NCBI GenBank assembly: GCA_027484165.1
Contig: JAIXWH010000014.1
Location: 1 to 64,000 of the forward strand
Origin: Chitinophagaceae bacterium
GTDB lineage: Bacteria; Bacteroidota; Bacteroidia; Chitinophagales; Chitinophagaceae
Length of the DNA stretch: 64,000 nt
Reading direction: 5' to 3'
Shown here: one piece after another, positions 8,889 through 18,831 of the stretch
How the letters are laid out: every line of letters begins with the position of its first letter
How positions within the stretch are numbered: position 1 is the first letter of the stretch
Made by a program: the position numbers and the translations under genes
The notes under the pieces: generated by a model
The model's database searches: none
The model's input: the letters and a program-made list of their open reading frames with translations, nothing else
What the model was told of the DNA's origin: nothing

Positions 8889-9989
8889 TCAACTAACAAA
8901 ATAACGAACAGGATTGGTGTTAACCCTCGTTTTAAGGACTGCGAAGTTAGGGAAATTTTGCCTTAAAACATAATCAAAAAGTTCGATTGTATATTGTTCA
9001 CTTTCAAAATGACCCACATCTGCAATTACGATTCTACCATCTGCATCAAAAAACTCGTGGTATTTGACATCAGAGGTGATAAAAAAATCAGCTCCTGAAC
9101 TAATTGCATTTGGGGTTAAAAAGCTACCCGCACCGCCACATAATGCTATTTTTTTTACGTTTTTACCCAATAAAGGGGTGTGCTTCACTACAGTTACATT
9201 AAATATTTCTTTTATTTTAATCAGAAAATCGGACTCGGCCATCGCTTCTGGTAATTCTCCAACAATTCCTGCCCCAACTTCTTGGTAATCATTGGTTAAA
9301 TTAACAATTTCATATGCCACTTCTTCATACAAATGAGCTGATTTCATCGCCTTTACAACCTGATTTTTTAGCCATGCAGGAAAAACAACCTCAAGTTTAA
9401 ACTCCTTATCAGAATTTCTTGTGCCTATATTTCCAACTTTGGGATTGGCCCCAATTTCGGGCTTAAAACTACCCATGCCTTCTGAAACAAAACTGCATTC
9501 ACTGTAATTACCAATATTACCTGCTCCGGCAGAAAAAACGGCATCTTCTACTTTTTTTAGATGAGAATCGGGCACATAAACAACAAGTTTTTGTAAAATA
9601 TCTGATTTTGTTTGAAGTATTTGTCGATTAATTAATCCTAATTGATCAGCAATTTTGCCATTTACCCCTTGTATTACATTATCAAGATTAGTGTGACAAG
9701 CATAGATAGCGATGTCATTTTTTATGGCAAGCACGATTGCACGTTCAACATAATTATTACCGTTAAATCTTTTAAGTCCTTTAAAAACTATAGGATGGTG
9801 TGCAATTACGAGATTACATTTTTGAGCTATTGCATCTTTTATTACATCTTCAGTTGCATCCAATGCCAACAAAACACCAAAGCATTCTGTATCAGGATTA
9901 CCAACAATCAATCCTGAGTTATCGTATGACTCCTGTAATTTCAGAGGAGCTATTTTTTCTAAAGTTGAAATGAGATTTGAGATTTGCAT
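8889..9989 (-). CDS. Nif3-like dinuclear metal centre protein (YbgI/DUF34 family)
   Basis: 366 residues. The two Nif3 halves carry expected metal ligands: AHHPIVFKGLKRF and CHTNLD near residues 65-105, and DVGHFESEQ near 325-335. Between them is an inserted domain of about 100 residues with VVYVPDSHL at its start, as in the long CutA/PII-like insert form of Bacillota and Bacteroidota. The family is annotated in places as GTP cyclohydrolase I type 2, but its enzymatic role remains uncertain. It pairs with the zinc-ribbon gene downstream. Confidence 0.9.
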   Translation of the reverse strand: MQISNLISTLEKIAPLKLQESYDNSGLIVGNPDTECFGVLLALDATEDVIKDAIAQKCNLVIAHHPIVFKGLKRFNGNNYVERAIVLAIKNDIAIYACHTNLDNVIQGVNGKIADQLGLINRQILQTKSDILQKLVVYVPDSHLKKVEDAVFSAGAGNIGNYSECSFVSEGMGSFKPEIGANPKVGNIGTRNSDKEFKLEVVFPAWLKNQVVKAMKSAHLYEEVAYEIVNLTNDYQEVGAGIVGELPEAMAESDFLIKIKEIFNVTVVKHTPLLGKNVKKIALCGGAGSFLTPNAISSGADFFITSDVKYHEFFDADGRIVIADVGHFESEQYTIELFDYVLRQNFPNFAVLKTRVNTNPVRYFVS

Positions 9990-10056
9990 GATTAAAAATA
10001 GATATTTTTTTTGTCATGAATGCTCATTTATATTGCATAATCAATAAAATCAAAAA

Positions 10057-11565
10057 ATGAAATCATCAAGTCAATATTTATACGATTCCTACAAAAAACA
10101 TTTTCAGGAAATAGCCGATATTAAATATGCATCTGCTGTTTTACAATGGGACCAGGAAACCTATTTACCTCAAAAAGGTAACGATACCAGAGGCAGACAA
10201 ATTGCAACTTTAAGTGAACTTGCACATGAAAAATTCACATCTGAACAAACAGGTCACTTACTGAATGAATTGATGATGCGAGATGATTTAAGCAGTAAAC
10301 AAAAGCGCAACATTGAATTAAGCTTTGAAGATTATAAAAAAAACAAAAAACTTCCTTCTGCATTTGTAAGAAAATCCACAGAAGCTATCAATAAAAGTTT
10401 TCATGCCTGGGTAAGTGCGAGAAAAGAAAACAACTTCAAGATATTTGAACAACCATTACAAGAGGTAATAGACATAAAAAAAGAAGAGACAGAACTACTT
10501 GGTTATGTCTCACACCCTTATGATGCATTGATGAATGAATATGACAAAGGGCTTACTGTAAAATTTACAGACGTGTTATTCTCGGCACTAATTCCTCACC
10601 TAACTGTTATATTAAATAGAATAAAAGAAGTGCCTCAAATTGAAAATGATTTTCTGTCTCAGTTTTTTGATAAAAATTCACAATGGGATTTTAGTATTGA
10701 TTTATTGAAAAGTATACATTTTGATTTTGAAGCTGGTAGACAGGACATCAGTGAACATCCTTTCACCACAAACTTTAGTAGCAGAGATGTAAGACTTACA
10801 ACAAGAATTGACGAATACGACTTCGGGAATATGACTTGGAGTTGCATTCACGAAGGTGGACATGGATTGTATGAACAGGGTTTGCCTTATGAAGAATATG
10901 GTTTACCCCTCGGTGAATACTGCAGTTTGAGTATTCATGAAAGTCAAAGTAGAATATGGGAAAATTGCATTGGAAGAAGTTTAGCTTTTTGGGAACATCA
11001 ATTTCCTAACTTGAAAAAATATTTCCCTAACCAACTAAAAAATATCTCTACAGTAGATTTTTACAGGGGAATTAACAAAGTAACACCATCGCTTATACGA
11101 ACAGAAGCTGATGAATTGACTTATCATTTTCATGTGTTGATCAGATATGAAATCGAAAAACAATTAATTGAAGGGACAATAAATAGTAATGATATTCCGT
11201 TTGTGTGGAACGAATTATATCTAAAACATTTGGGAGTAAAAGTACCCGATGATAAAAGTGGATGTTTACAAGACGTTCATTGGAGTCATGGAAGCTTTGG
11301 TTATTTTGCAACCTACAGTATTGGCAGCTTATACGCTGCACAGATGTGGAATGCAATTCAAAATAATCAACCCGATGTGTTAGAACAATTAAAAATTGGA
11401 AATTCAAGTAGTATTTTTTCATGGTTAAAGAGCAACATTTATCCATGGGGAAGGTTTTATAATTCAAATGAACTATGTAAAAAAGTAACGGGAGAAGTTC
11501 TCAATGCCGAACACTTTATAAATTATATTAATAGCAAGTGTAAAACAATTTATAAATATAAATGA
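10057..11565 (+). CDS. M32 family carboxypeptidase (Taq-type)
   Basis: 502-residue zinc metallocarboxypeptidase that removes C-terminal residues from peptides in the cytoplasm. The zinc site HEGGH (HExxH form) is near residue 270 in SCIHEGGHGLYEQG. The family blocks SIHESQSRIWENCIGRS and IRTEADELTYHFHVLIRYE, which carry the third zinc ligand region and substrate-binding residues, follow. Length matches the family. No signal peptide. It stands alone: divergent from the Nif3 gene and separated from the adhesin downstream by 185 bp of AT-rich DNA. Confidence 0.93.
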   Translation: MKSSSQYLYDSYKKHFQEIADIKYASAVLQWDQETYLPQKGNDTRGRQIATLSELAHEKFTSEQTGHLLNELMMRDDLSSKQKRNIELSFEDYKKNKKLPSAFVRKSTEAINKSFHAWVSARKENNFKIFEQPLQEVIDIKKEETELLGYVSHPYDALMNEYDKGLTVKFTDVLFSALIPHLTVILNRIKEVPQIENDFLSQFFDKNSQWDFSIDLLKSIHFDFEAGRQDISEHPFTTNFSSRDVRLTTRIDEYDFGNMTWSCIHEGGHGLYEQGLPYEEYGLPLGEYCSLSIHESQSRIWENCIGRSLAFWEHQFPNLKKYFPNQLKNISTVDFYRGINKVTPSLIRTEADELTYHFHVLIRYEIEKQLIEGTINSNDIPFVWNELYLKHLGVKVPDDKSGCLQDVHWSHGSFGYFATYSIGSLYAAQMWNAIQNNQPDVLEQLKIGNSSSIFSWLKSNIYPWGRFYNSNELCKKVTGEVLNAEHFINYINSKCKTIYKYK

Positions 11566-11706
11566 TGAATTATTAATAATTAATTACTATATAAAGCTTA
11601 ATTTCAATTATTTAAATATTATTTTTAAAATATTATACTATTTTAAAAAAATACTTCTATTTCAAGGCAATAAAATGGCTTTTTTTCAGTTTAAATGAAA
11701 GTTAGG

Positions 11707-11720
11707 TTGACGCAAGTCAA
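11707..11720. promoter_or_regulatory. TTGAC-N4-GTCAA palindrome before the giant adhesin gene
   Basis: TTGACGCAAGTCAA is a perfect 5-bp inverted repeat with the TGA-N6-TCA core of CRP/FNR-type sites, 30 bp before the start of the 1606-residue adhesin gene. There is no second box and no -7 element 22 bp downstream, so it differs from the island promoters. The rest of the 11566-11750 gap is AT-rich with nothing else recognised. Confidence 0.35.
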
Positions 11721-11750
11721 TTTGATTCGTAAAAACCAAAAGCCAATCCT

Positions 11751-14700
11751 ATGAAATTATCTAACTTGATCTTATCAAGTTGCATTATGGTCTTCGGAGC
11801 CATGATCAGCCTTAACACTCAGGCGCAACTTTCAGCAAATTTTACAGCAAGCACCACTTCAGGTTGTTCTCCATTGCTAGTGAATTTCACTGATCAATCA
11901 ACGGGTAACCCCACTTCTTGGAACTGGACTTTGGGTAATGGCGCTACTTCGGTTTTGAAGAATCCATCTGTGGTATATATTAATCCAGGGCAATACACAG
12001 TAAAACTTGTTGTAAAAAGTACATCAGGTAAAGATTCAATAGTAAAAACAAATTACATCACTGTATATGCAAAGCCTACAGTGAGTTTTACTGCTTCAAA
12101 TTACAGTGGTTGCGCTCCTACAACAATAACTTTTACAGACTTCAGCAATCCTGTTAATGGAACAATAGCTAACAGAAGATGGGATTTTGGAGATGGAACA
12201 TTTAGTAATTTGGCAAATCCTACACATATTTATACCTCTTCAGGAAATTTCAATGTATCTCTACAAGTAACAAATAGCTTTGGTTGTATTGAATCATTAA
12301 CTAGATTGAATTTTATTAGCATAAAACAAGCCCCTGTTGCTGCTTTTACAAATGGAGCTACTACCAGTTGTAGTGTGCCATTTAGAGTTAGTTTTCAAAA
12401 TACATCAGACACAACAATGTCAATTGTAAATGGCAACACTTCAAGTTTGAACTTTTTCTGGGATTTTGGCGACAGCAGCTCATCTACTCTAGCAAATCCA
12501 ACTCACTTTTATACAAGTTCCGGTGTTTATACTGTAAAATTAATTGTAACAAACTCATTAGGATGTTCAGACACATTGATTAAAACAAACTTGATCAATA
12601 TTGGAAATTTAAGCGATTCATTTTACATGCCTGATACGGTTTGTGTGAACTCTCCAGTTTTAATTACCAACTACTCAACAACGACTCAAAGTCTATGGAA
12701 TTTTGGAGATGGTACAACATCAACTGTTTTCAGTCCCACAAAAACCTATACAGCACCGGGAGTTTATCAGGTAAAATTGATAAGCAGCTTAGGGACTTGT
12801 AAAGATTCTATCTCAAAACCAATTGTTGTAATGGCCCCACCAATTGCAAATTTCAGAGGAGATCATTTAACTTCTTGTAGCGCACCGTTGTCAGTTCAAT
12901 TTACAAATTTGAGCACTAATGCATATAGTTATGTATGGAGTTTTGGAGACAGTTCCAACTCTTCTCTTCAAAATCCAAATCATACATACACATCAGAAGG
13001 ATCTTTCACTGTTACTCTAATTGCTACAAGCAGATTTGGATGTTCAGCTACCACTAGTAAGAATGAATACATAAAAATTAAATTTCCTGTTGCTTCAGTT
13101 TTGAATATGCCTCACAGAGGTTGCGCGCCATTAATCTGCGACTTCACTCCTAGTGTCGTAACAAGCGACACTGTTTTATCTTATTTGTGGTATTTTGGTG
13201 ATGGAGACACATCAACCTCTATGAATCCTTCTCATACCTATAATGCAGGTGTTTATGATGTAAAATTAATTATTACAACTACTAATGGATGTACAGACAC
13301 TGTTACTTATGTTGGTGGAGTAAAAGCAGGTGCTAAACCTCATCCTGATTTTACTGCAACTCCTGCTGATGCATGTGCAGTTACTCCTATAGTTTTTACC
13401 AATTTAACTCCCCTTGCTGATTCAGTAGACCAATGGCTATGGATTTTTGGTGATGGAACAACATCAAATCAACAAAACCCAAGTCATCTTTATGTTGATA
13501 CAGGACTCATGACAGTTCAACTTGTTGCCTATAATTATGGTTGCGCAGATACATTTAAAATTGTAGACTTCATTCAAATAAATTCTCCAATTGCAAAATT
13601 CACAACTATTAAAAGTTGTACAACCAGATTAACAAAAACGTTTGTGAATTCTTCAATTGGGGCTGATTACTGCACTTGGGATTTCGGTGATGGAGAAACT
13701 TCAACTGAATATAGCCCAGTCCATACCTACAGCAATACTGGTGTTTACATCGTTACACTAACTGTTTTCAATAACACTAGTGGTTGTTCTTATACAAAAA
13801 CAAGCACTATATATGTTATCGATCAACATCCGAACTTTGTATCCATAGACACTAATATTTGCAAAGGAAGTTCTAGTACTTTCAATGTAGTTGGAATCGA
13901 TTCAATTTACTTTAGTTCGTTTAATTGGAATTTCGGAGATAATATCACTGGTACTGGATCTCCAATTACTAAGATTTACTACAATGCTGGAATGTATAAT
14001 ATCAGATTGATTTCTATAGATAAAAATGGATGCAGAGATACTATTCTAAAAAATAAATATATTGTCGTAAATGGCCCAACTGCTTATTTCAGAACAGTAG
14101 CAACAGCTAATTGCAGGAATAGTGTTGTTACTTTTACTGATAGTTCGATCAGCGATGGAAGAAATCAAATTCAGCAATGGATTTGGAATTATGGAGATGG
14201 AACTTCTGATACTTTGAATCATGGGAATACGACACATTCATATACAAGAACAGGAATATTCAACGTTTCACTTACTGTATTAGATGGCAAAGGATGTAGC
14301 CATAAGCTTACAAAATACAATTTCATTAATATTTCTAATCCAAAAGCTTTGTTTACAAGTCTTGACACCATTGCTTGTCCTAGCAGTATAGTGCGTTTCA
14401 CAAATAACTCAACAGGTTCAAACCTAACTTACAACTGGAATTTTGGTGACGGAACAACATCAACTCAACAAAATCCAACGCACCAATTTGCTAATAATGG
14501 TAGGTTTAACATAAGACTAATTGTTGTTAGCCAAATAGGCTGTACTGATACTGTTATTAAAAATGGATTAATCAATGTAATCAATCCAACTGCAAGCTTT
14601 ACAGTTAGTGATTCTGTTGGAACTTGCCCTCCATTAATTGTATCATTTACAAATACTTCAACAAATTATGTGTCACAATTATGGGAATTTGGAGACAACA

Positions 14701-16571
14701 CATCTACAACAACTGAGAACCCATCTCACTTCTATTCTATAAGTGGTACATTTTATGCAAAACTAACGGTTACCAGTATAGGTGGATGTAAAGCAACATA
14801 CATCAAAAAAATTGTGGTAAATGGTCCAACAGGTACTATAGCTTATGGTGGATTATCAGGATGCACACCATTTAATGTGAATTTCTTTGCAACTACTCAA
14901 GGAACCAACTCTATCGTATGGGATTTCAGTGATGGAAATACAACTATTACAACTGATACTTCTATCTCTCATATTTATACTATTGCAGGATCTTATATAC
15001 CCAGAGTTATTTTAAGAGATACTGCCGGATGTACCATTTCAATTTCAGGATTAGATACTATAAAAGTTTATGATTTGAAGGCTGGATTTAGTTTGAATAA
15101 CAGAAACATATGTGATGCTGGTGTTGTAAACTTTACAAATACAAGTACTTCAACTGATGTAATCAACTCTATTAAATGGAACTTTGGTGATGGAAATACA
15201 ACAAGTTTAAACAACCCAACACATACCTATAATTTAAACGGAAACATTATCCCAAGTTTGATTGTAACTACTGTTCATGGTTGTGTTGATACAGTTTTAA
15301 GCAGCTTACCCATTAAAATCATGCCTACACCTCAGGCAAGAACTTCACAAACTCCAAATGGATGTGCAGGTGTTATCGTAACTTTTACAGGTGCTTTGGC
15401 TGTTCCTGATACCTCAAATCTATCTTGGAATTGGAATTTCGGAAATGGAACTATTTCTAATCTTAAAAATCCAACTCCACAAACCTATAATGTTGCTGGT
15501 GTTTACCCAGTACAGTTAATCGTTGCTAATTCAATCGGTTGTGCCGACACCGTAAATACATCAGTTGAGGCTTATGCTTTTCCTAATGTAAATGCAAGTA
15601 TTGATACTTTTGTTTGTAAAGGAAAAGGCGTAAATCTAAACGTAACAGGTGCTAACACTTATAATTGGAGTCCTTCGATAGGATTAAATTGCACAACATG
15701 CGCAAATCCAAAAGCGAATCCTGATTCAGCAATCAAATATTATGTTACTGGTAAAACTATTCATGGTTGCGCAGGAACTGACTCTGTTAATGTTATTGTG
15801 AAATATCCATTTATCATGACAGCAAGCAAAGGTGATACGCTATGTAGTGGAAGCAGCAGTAGACTTTTTGCAACTGGAGCAGAAAGATATTCTTGGACTC
15901 CATCAACAGGTTTAAATAATTCAAGCTCTGCAAATCCTGTTGCATCGCCATCTAGAACTACTTACTATCAAGTTATTGGATACGATGACAAACATTGTTT
16001 TGCTGACACTTCAATTGTACCAATAATAGTTTATGGAATTCCAACTGTAGATGCAGGTCCAGATAGAATAATCAATGTGGGTCAAACTATCGAATTGATT
16101 CCTACAATTTCTGCTGATGTCATAGAAGCTAAATGGTCACCAACTGGATCTCTTACAAGAAACAGTTTCCCAGGAGTTACTGTAAAGCCAAGAGAAACTA
16201 CTACTTATAAAGTTGATGTTAAAAATGCCGGAGGTTGCACCGCTTCTGATCAACTTACAGTAAATGTATTGTGTGATGGTGCTAATTTATTCATTCCAAA
16301 TACTTTTTCTCCAAATGGAGATGGTTCTAATGATATCTTCTATCCTCGTGGATCTGGCATCTTTAGCATTAAAAGAATAAAAATATTTACAAGATGGGGA
16401 GAAGTTATTTATGAAAAGAGTAATATCAAAGCTAATGATGCTTCAACAGGCTGGGATGGAAGATTCAAAGGAGCTAAATTAAATCCAGATGTTTATGTTT
16501 ATATCGTTGAGGTTTCTTGTGACAATAATACCACACTTAGTTTCAAAGGCAATGTAGCCTTGATAAAATAA
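11751..16571 (+). CDS. Giant PKD-repeat surface adhesin with T9SS type-B sorting domain
   Basis: 1606 residues, exported by type IX secretion and probably cell-surface attached or released. A signal peptide ends near residue 26 at TQAQ. About fifteen PKD domains of roughly 80-95 residues follow, each with a WDFGDG-like motif (variants WNFGDG, WYFGDG, WNYGDG, WDFSDG). Three shorter Ig/PKD-like units with Y/W-SP-S/T-GL motifs span about 1280-1500. The last 90 residues are a gliding-motility-associated C-terminal domain: NTFSPNGDGSNDIF, RWGEVIYE and GWDGRFKG. No catalytic domain is recognisable, so adhesion or matrix formation is inferred. A PorP/SprF gene follows, as is usual for type-B CTD cargo. 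Confidence 0.92.
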   Translation: MKLSNLILSSCIMVFGAMISLNTQAQLSANFTASTTSGCSPLLVNFTDQSTGNPTSWNWTLGNGATSVLKNPSVVYINPGQYTVKLVVKSTSGKDSIVKTNYITVYAKPTVSFTASNYSGCAPTTITFTDFSNPVNGTIANRRWDFGDGTFSNLANPTHIYTSSGNFNVSLQVTNSFGCIESLTRLNFISIKQAPVAAFTNGATTSCSVPFRVSFQNTSDTTMSIVNGNTSSLNFFWDFGDSSSSTLANPTHFYTSSGVYTVKLIVTNSLGCSDTLIKTNLINIGNLSDSFYMPDTVCVNSPVLITNYSTTTQSLWNFGDGTTSTVFSPTKTYTAPGVYQVKLISSLGTCKDSISKPIVVMAPPIANFRGDHLTSCSAPLSVQFTNLSTNAYSYVWSFGDSSNSSLQNPNHTYTSEGSFTVTLIATSRFGCSATTSKNEYIKIKFPVASVLNMPHRGCAPLICDFTPSVVTSDTVLSYLWYFGDGDTSTSMNPSHTYNAGVYDVKLIITTTNGCTDTVTYVGGVKAGAKPHPDFTATPADACAVTPIVFTNLTPLADSVDQWLWIFGDGTTSNQQNPSHLYVDTGLMTVQLVAYNYGCADTFKIVDFIQINSPIAKFTTIKSCTTRLTKTFVNSSIGADYCTWDFGDGETSTEYSPVHTYSNTGVYIVTLTVFNNTSGCSYTKTSTIYVIDQHPNFVSIDTNICKGSSSTFNVVGIDSIYFSSFNWNFGDNITGTGSPITKIYYNAGMYNIRLISIDKNGCRDTILKNKYIVVNGPTAYFRTVATANCRNSVVTFTDSSISDGRNQIQQWIWNYGDGTSDTLNHGNTTHSYTRTGIFNVSLTVLDGKGCSHKLTKYNFINISNPKALFTSLDTIACPSSIVRFTNNSTGSNLTYNWNFGDGTTSTQQNPTHQFANNGRFNIRLIVVSQIGCTDTVIKNGLINVINPTASFTVSDSVGTCPPLIVSFTNTSTNYVSQLWEFGDNTSTTTENPSHFYSISGTFYAKLTVTSIGGCKATYIKKIVVNGPTGTIAYGGLSGCTPFNVNFFATTQGTNSIVWDFSDGNTTITTDTSISHIYTIAGSYIPRVILRDTAGCTISISGLDTIKVYDLKAGFSLNNRNICDAGVVNFTNTSTSTDVINSIKWNFGDGNTTSLNNPTHTYNLNGNIIPSLIVTTVHGCVDTVLSSLPIKIMPTPQARTSQTPNGCAGVIVTFTGALAVPDTSNLSWNWNFGNGTISNLKNPTPQTYNVAGVYPVQLIVANSIGCADTVNTSVEAYAFPNVNASIDTFVCKGKGVNLNVTGANTYNWSPSIGLNCTTCANPKANPDSAIKYYVTGKTIHGCAGTDSVNVIVKYPFIMTASKGDTLCSGSSSRLFATGAERYSWTPSTGLNNSSSANPVASPSRTTYYQVIGYDDKHCFADTSIVPIIVYGIPTVDAGPDRIINVGQTIELIPTISADVIEAKWSPTGSLTRNSFPGVTVKPRETTTYKVDVKNAGGCTASDQLTVNVLCDGANLFIPNTFSPNGDGSNDIFYPRGSGIFSIKRIKIFTRWGEVIYEKSNIKANDASTGWDGRFKGAKLNPDVYVYIVEVSCDNNTTLSFKGNVALIK

Positions 16572-16603
16572 TTATAATCTAGCTTTTGTTTTTATGAAAT
16601 GAA

Positions 16604-16636
16604 GAAAGGGCCTTTATTCTTATTGGCCCTTCTTTT
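16604..16636 (+). terminator. Intrinsic terminator after the adhesin gene
   Basis: AAGGGCC pairs with GGCCCTT around an 11-nt AT-rich loop and is followed by TCTTTT. It lies about 35 bp after the adhesin stop, so the PorP gene at 16728 probably has its own promoter; TTGGCA at 16665-16670 is a possible -33 element. Confidence 0.7.
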
Positions 16637-16727
16637 ATTGAAATAATTTTGATTTTCATTGATTTTGGCACAATAAAACAATCTCATAATCGTTTTATAA
16701 AGTAGAATCCTACTAATATCCAAACCT

Positions 16728-17756
16728 ATGAAAAAGACAACCAAACGACTATTGATGTCGATACTATGGATGCAATCATTTGTTGCATTCTCACAAGATG
16801 TTCATTTCTCTCAAATATTTGAAACTCCATTATTAAGAAACCCTTCACTTGCTGGTATATTCAAAGGCGATATCAGATTCCAGTCTGTTTACAGAACACA
16901 ATGGAACTCTGTTACCACACCCTATCAAACTACCTCAGTGAGTGGAGAATTCAAACAACAGGTTGGAAACCATTATGATTACATTACAATTGGAGGCCAA
17001 ATCGTATATGACAAGGCGGGAACAGTTGCATTAACAACAACACAAATCTTACCAGCTATAAACTATCAAAAATCGTTGAGTGAATTCAGAAATATGTACT
17101 TGTCATTAGGATTTATGGGAGGATTGATTCAAAGAAAACTTGATAGAAATAAAATGACTACCAATAGCCAGTACGATGGCACCTCATTTAATGGATCATT
17201 GGCAGACGGAGAAACCTTCAATAGTCCGAATTACTCCTATTTTGATGCAAGTGTTGGCATGAGCTTCAATGCTCAAATTGGCGAAAATGAAGATGATAAT
17301 TTATATGTTGGAGCAGCATATCATCATTTCAACAAAGCTAAAAAAATATCTTTTTACAGCGTTTCTGAAGAAATAATGACACCCAAAATGATTGGATCTA
17401 TTGGATTGAGAATGGGTATGACAAGCAGTTCATTCTTTACATTACAAGCAGATTATTCAACACAAGGGAAATATAGAGAAGTAGTTGGAGGTGTTCTTTA
17501 TTCTATGAAGTTAGACAATGATGAAGATCCAAAGTACGTATTTCACACAGGTGCATATTTTAGATGGAAAGACGCAATCATTCCAGTAGCAAAATTAGAA
17601 TTCCAGCCTTTGTCGGTTGCTGTTAGCTATGATGCCAACATCTCGCAACTAAAACAATCAAGTAAAGGCCAGGGTGGATTTGAAGTGTCTCTTGTATATC
17701 AAAAAGCAAAAAAAGACAATAGCAGTATCGATGCTGTTCGTTGTCCAAAATTCTAA
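16728..17756 (+). CDS. PorP/SprF family type IX secretion membrane protein
   Basis: 342 residues. An N-terminal signal peptide ends near AFSQ and is followed by the family hallmark DVHFSQIFETPLLRNPSLAGIF and the YRTQWNSV block. The remainder is a predicted outer-membrane beta barrel with alternating aromatic strands and ends in VRCPKF. SprF-like proteins help move or anchor specific type-B CTD cargo. Because it directly follows the 1606-residue adhesin, it is probably that adhesin's dedicated partner. Confidence 0.9.
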   Translation: MKKTTKRLLMSILWMQSFVAFSQDVHFSQIFETPLLRNPSLAGIFKGDIRFQSVYRTQWNSVTTPYQTTSVSGEFKQQVGNHYDYITIGGQIVYDKAGTVALTTTQILPAINYQKSLSEFRNMYLSLGFMGGLIQRKLDRNKMTTNSQYDGTSFNGSLADGETFNSPNYSYFDASVGMSFNAQIGENEDDNLYVGAAYHHFNKAKKISFYSVSEEIMTPKMIGSIGLRMGMTSSSFFTLQADYSTQGKYREVVGGVLYSMKLDNDEDPKYVFHTGAYFRWKDAIIPVAKLEFQPLSVAVSYDANISQLKQSSKGQGGFEVSLVYQKAKKDNSSIDAVRCPKF

Positions 17757-17839
17757 ACTATCCCCTATTCAATCATAAAAACTAGTCCTTGAATCAGTAA
17801 ACCGAAATAATTGTTTTTATGGATTGTTTGGATACAAAA

Positions 17840-17867
17840 AAGACCCCTATTTTTTATGGGGGTCTTC
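17840..17867 (+). terminator. Intrinsic terminator after the first PorP/SprF gene
   Basis: AAGACCCC and GGGGTCTT form an 8-bp stem with a loop of about 11 nt; the trailing T tract is short and interrupted. It lies 84 bp after the PorP stop. Confidence 0.6.
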
Positions 17868-17943
17868 TGTTTATAATAAAAATGGATTTATTGACAAAAA
17901 ATTGAAAAAAGAAATTTAATTTGCACTCTAAAATAATTTACAC

Positions 17944-18414
17944 ATGTTAAATGGTACAATAGCTCCAAATTTCAGTTTATATTCTTCTGATAAAGAAAAA
18001 GTTACTTTATCAGATTTAATTGGGAATGAAAACATTCTAATCCTATTCTTTCCTCAAGCTTTTACAGGTGTTTGTACCAAAGAGCTTTGTTCAGTAAGAG
18101 ACCATATTAAAGATTATCAGAATTTAAGTGCCACAGTAATTGGAATATCTGTTGATTCTGTTTTTACTTTAGCAAAATATAAGCAAGATGAAGACCTCAA
18201 TTTTATGTTACTGAGTGACTTCAACAAAGAAGTTTCATCTATGTATGGAAGTATATATGAATCTTTTACAGATATGGGAATGAAAGGGGTAAGTAAAAGA
18301 TCTGCATTTATAATTGATAAACAAGGGGTTATACAATATGAGGAAATATTGGAAAGTGCTGGAGATATCCCAAATTTCGATGCAATCAATGAAAAATTGA
18401 AATCATTGAAATAA
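17944..18414 (+). CDS. Peroxiredoxin of the AhpC/TSA superfamily, BCP/PrxQ-like
   Basis: 156-residue thiol peroxidase that reduces hydrogen peroxide or organic peroxides. The peroxidatic cysteine is in FTGVCTKELC near residue 44, and a second cysteine five positions later gives the C-X4-C spacing used for an intramolecular disulfide in BCP/PrxQ enzymes. The thioredoxin-fold segments IGISVDSVF and RSAFIIDKQGVI are clear. No signal peptide, so cytoplasmic. A TTG (17891) and TTAATTTG (17916-17923) just upstream could be its promoter. Confidence 0.9.
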   Translation: MLNGTIAPNFSLYSSDKEKVTLSDLIGNENILILFFPQAFTGVCTKELCSVRDHIKDYQNLSATVIGISVDSVFTLAKYKQDEDLNFMLLSDFNKEVSSMYGSIYESFTDMGMKGVSKRSAFIIDKQGVIQYEEILESAGDIPNFDAINEKLKSLK

Positions 18415-18498
18415 TTTTTAGTTTCTATTATTTTTGATAAATACTATTCTAGAATAAATTTATTTGCTATCTTCATATACGACGAATTTTAAAACAAA

Positions 18499-18831
18499 TT
18501 GAAAAGATTTTTTCTCATATCGATTCTATTTTTTGGGCTAGGAATATATTCTTATGCTCAAAATAAGACTTTTGGGGAAACAAATCGTATTGTAAAATTA
18601 TACCCCAATCCAGCGTCAACCTTTATAAATCTTGATTTTCAAAAGAATTTTGACCCAACATCTGTTTTGGTTGTTTATAATTTTATGGGAAGAAAGGTAT
18701 TTGAATTTAGAAACACATCATACAGAAACAATATTAATCTTTCCAATTTTTACAGAGGCGTTTACATTTATCAACTCAGAGATAAAAATGGTGCTGTTAT
18801 TGAATCTGGAAAATTTCAGGTCTTAAAATAA
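18499..18831 (+). CDS. Minimal secreted protein: signal peptide plus T9SS type-A sorting domain
   Basis: 110 residues beginning at a TTG codon (no ATG fits the signal peptide). After a signal peptide ending near SYAQ only about 10 residues remain before a complete type-A T9SS C-terminal domain: KLYPNPAS, VVYNFMGRKVFE, LSNFYRGVYIYQL and GKFQVLK. There is no recognisable passenger. It may be a very small secreted protein or the remnant of a larger one that lost its cargo. TATTTTTG at 18429-18436 is a possible -7 element. A repeat array begins at its stop codon. Confidence 0.75.
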   Translation: MKRFFLISILFFGLGIYSYAQNKTFGETNRIVKLYPNPASTFINLDFQKNFDPTSVLVVYNFMGRKVFEFRNTSYRNNINLSNFYRGVYIYQLRDKNGAVIESGKFQVLK

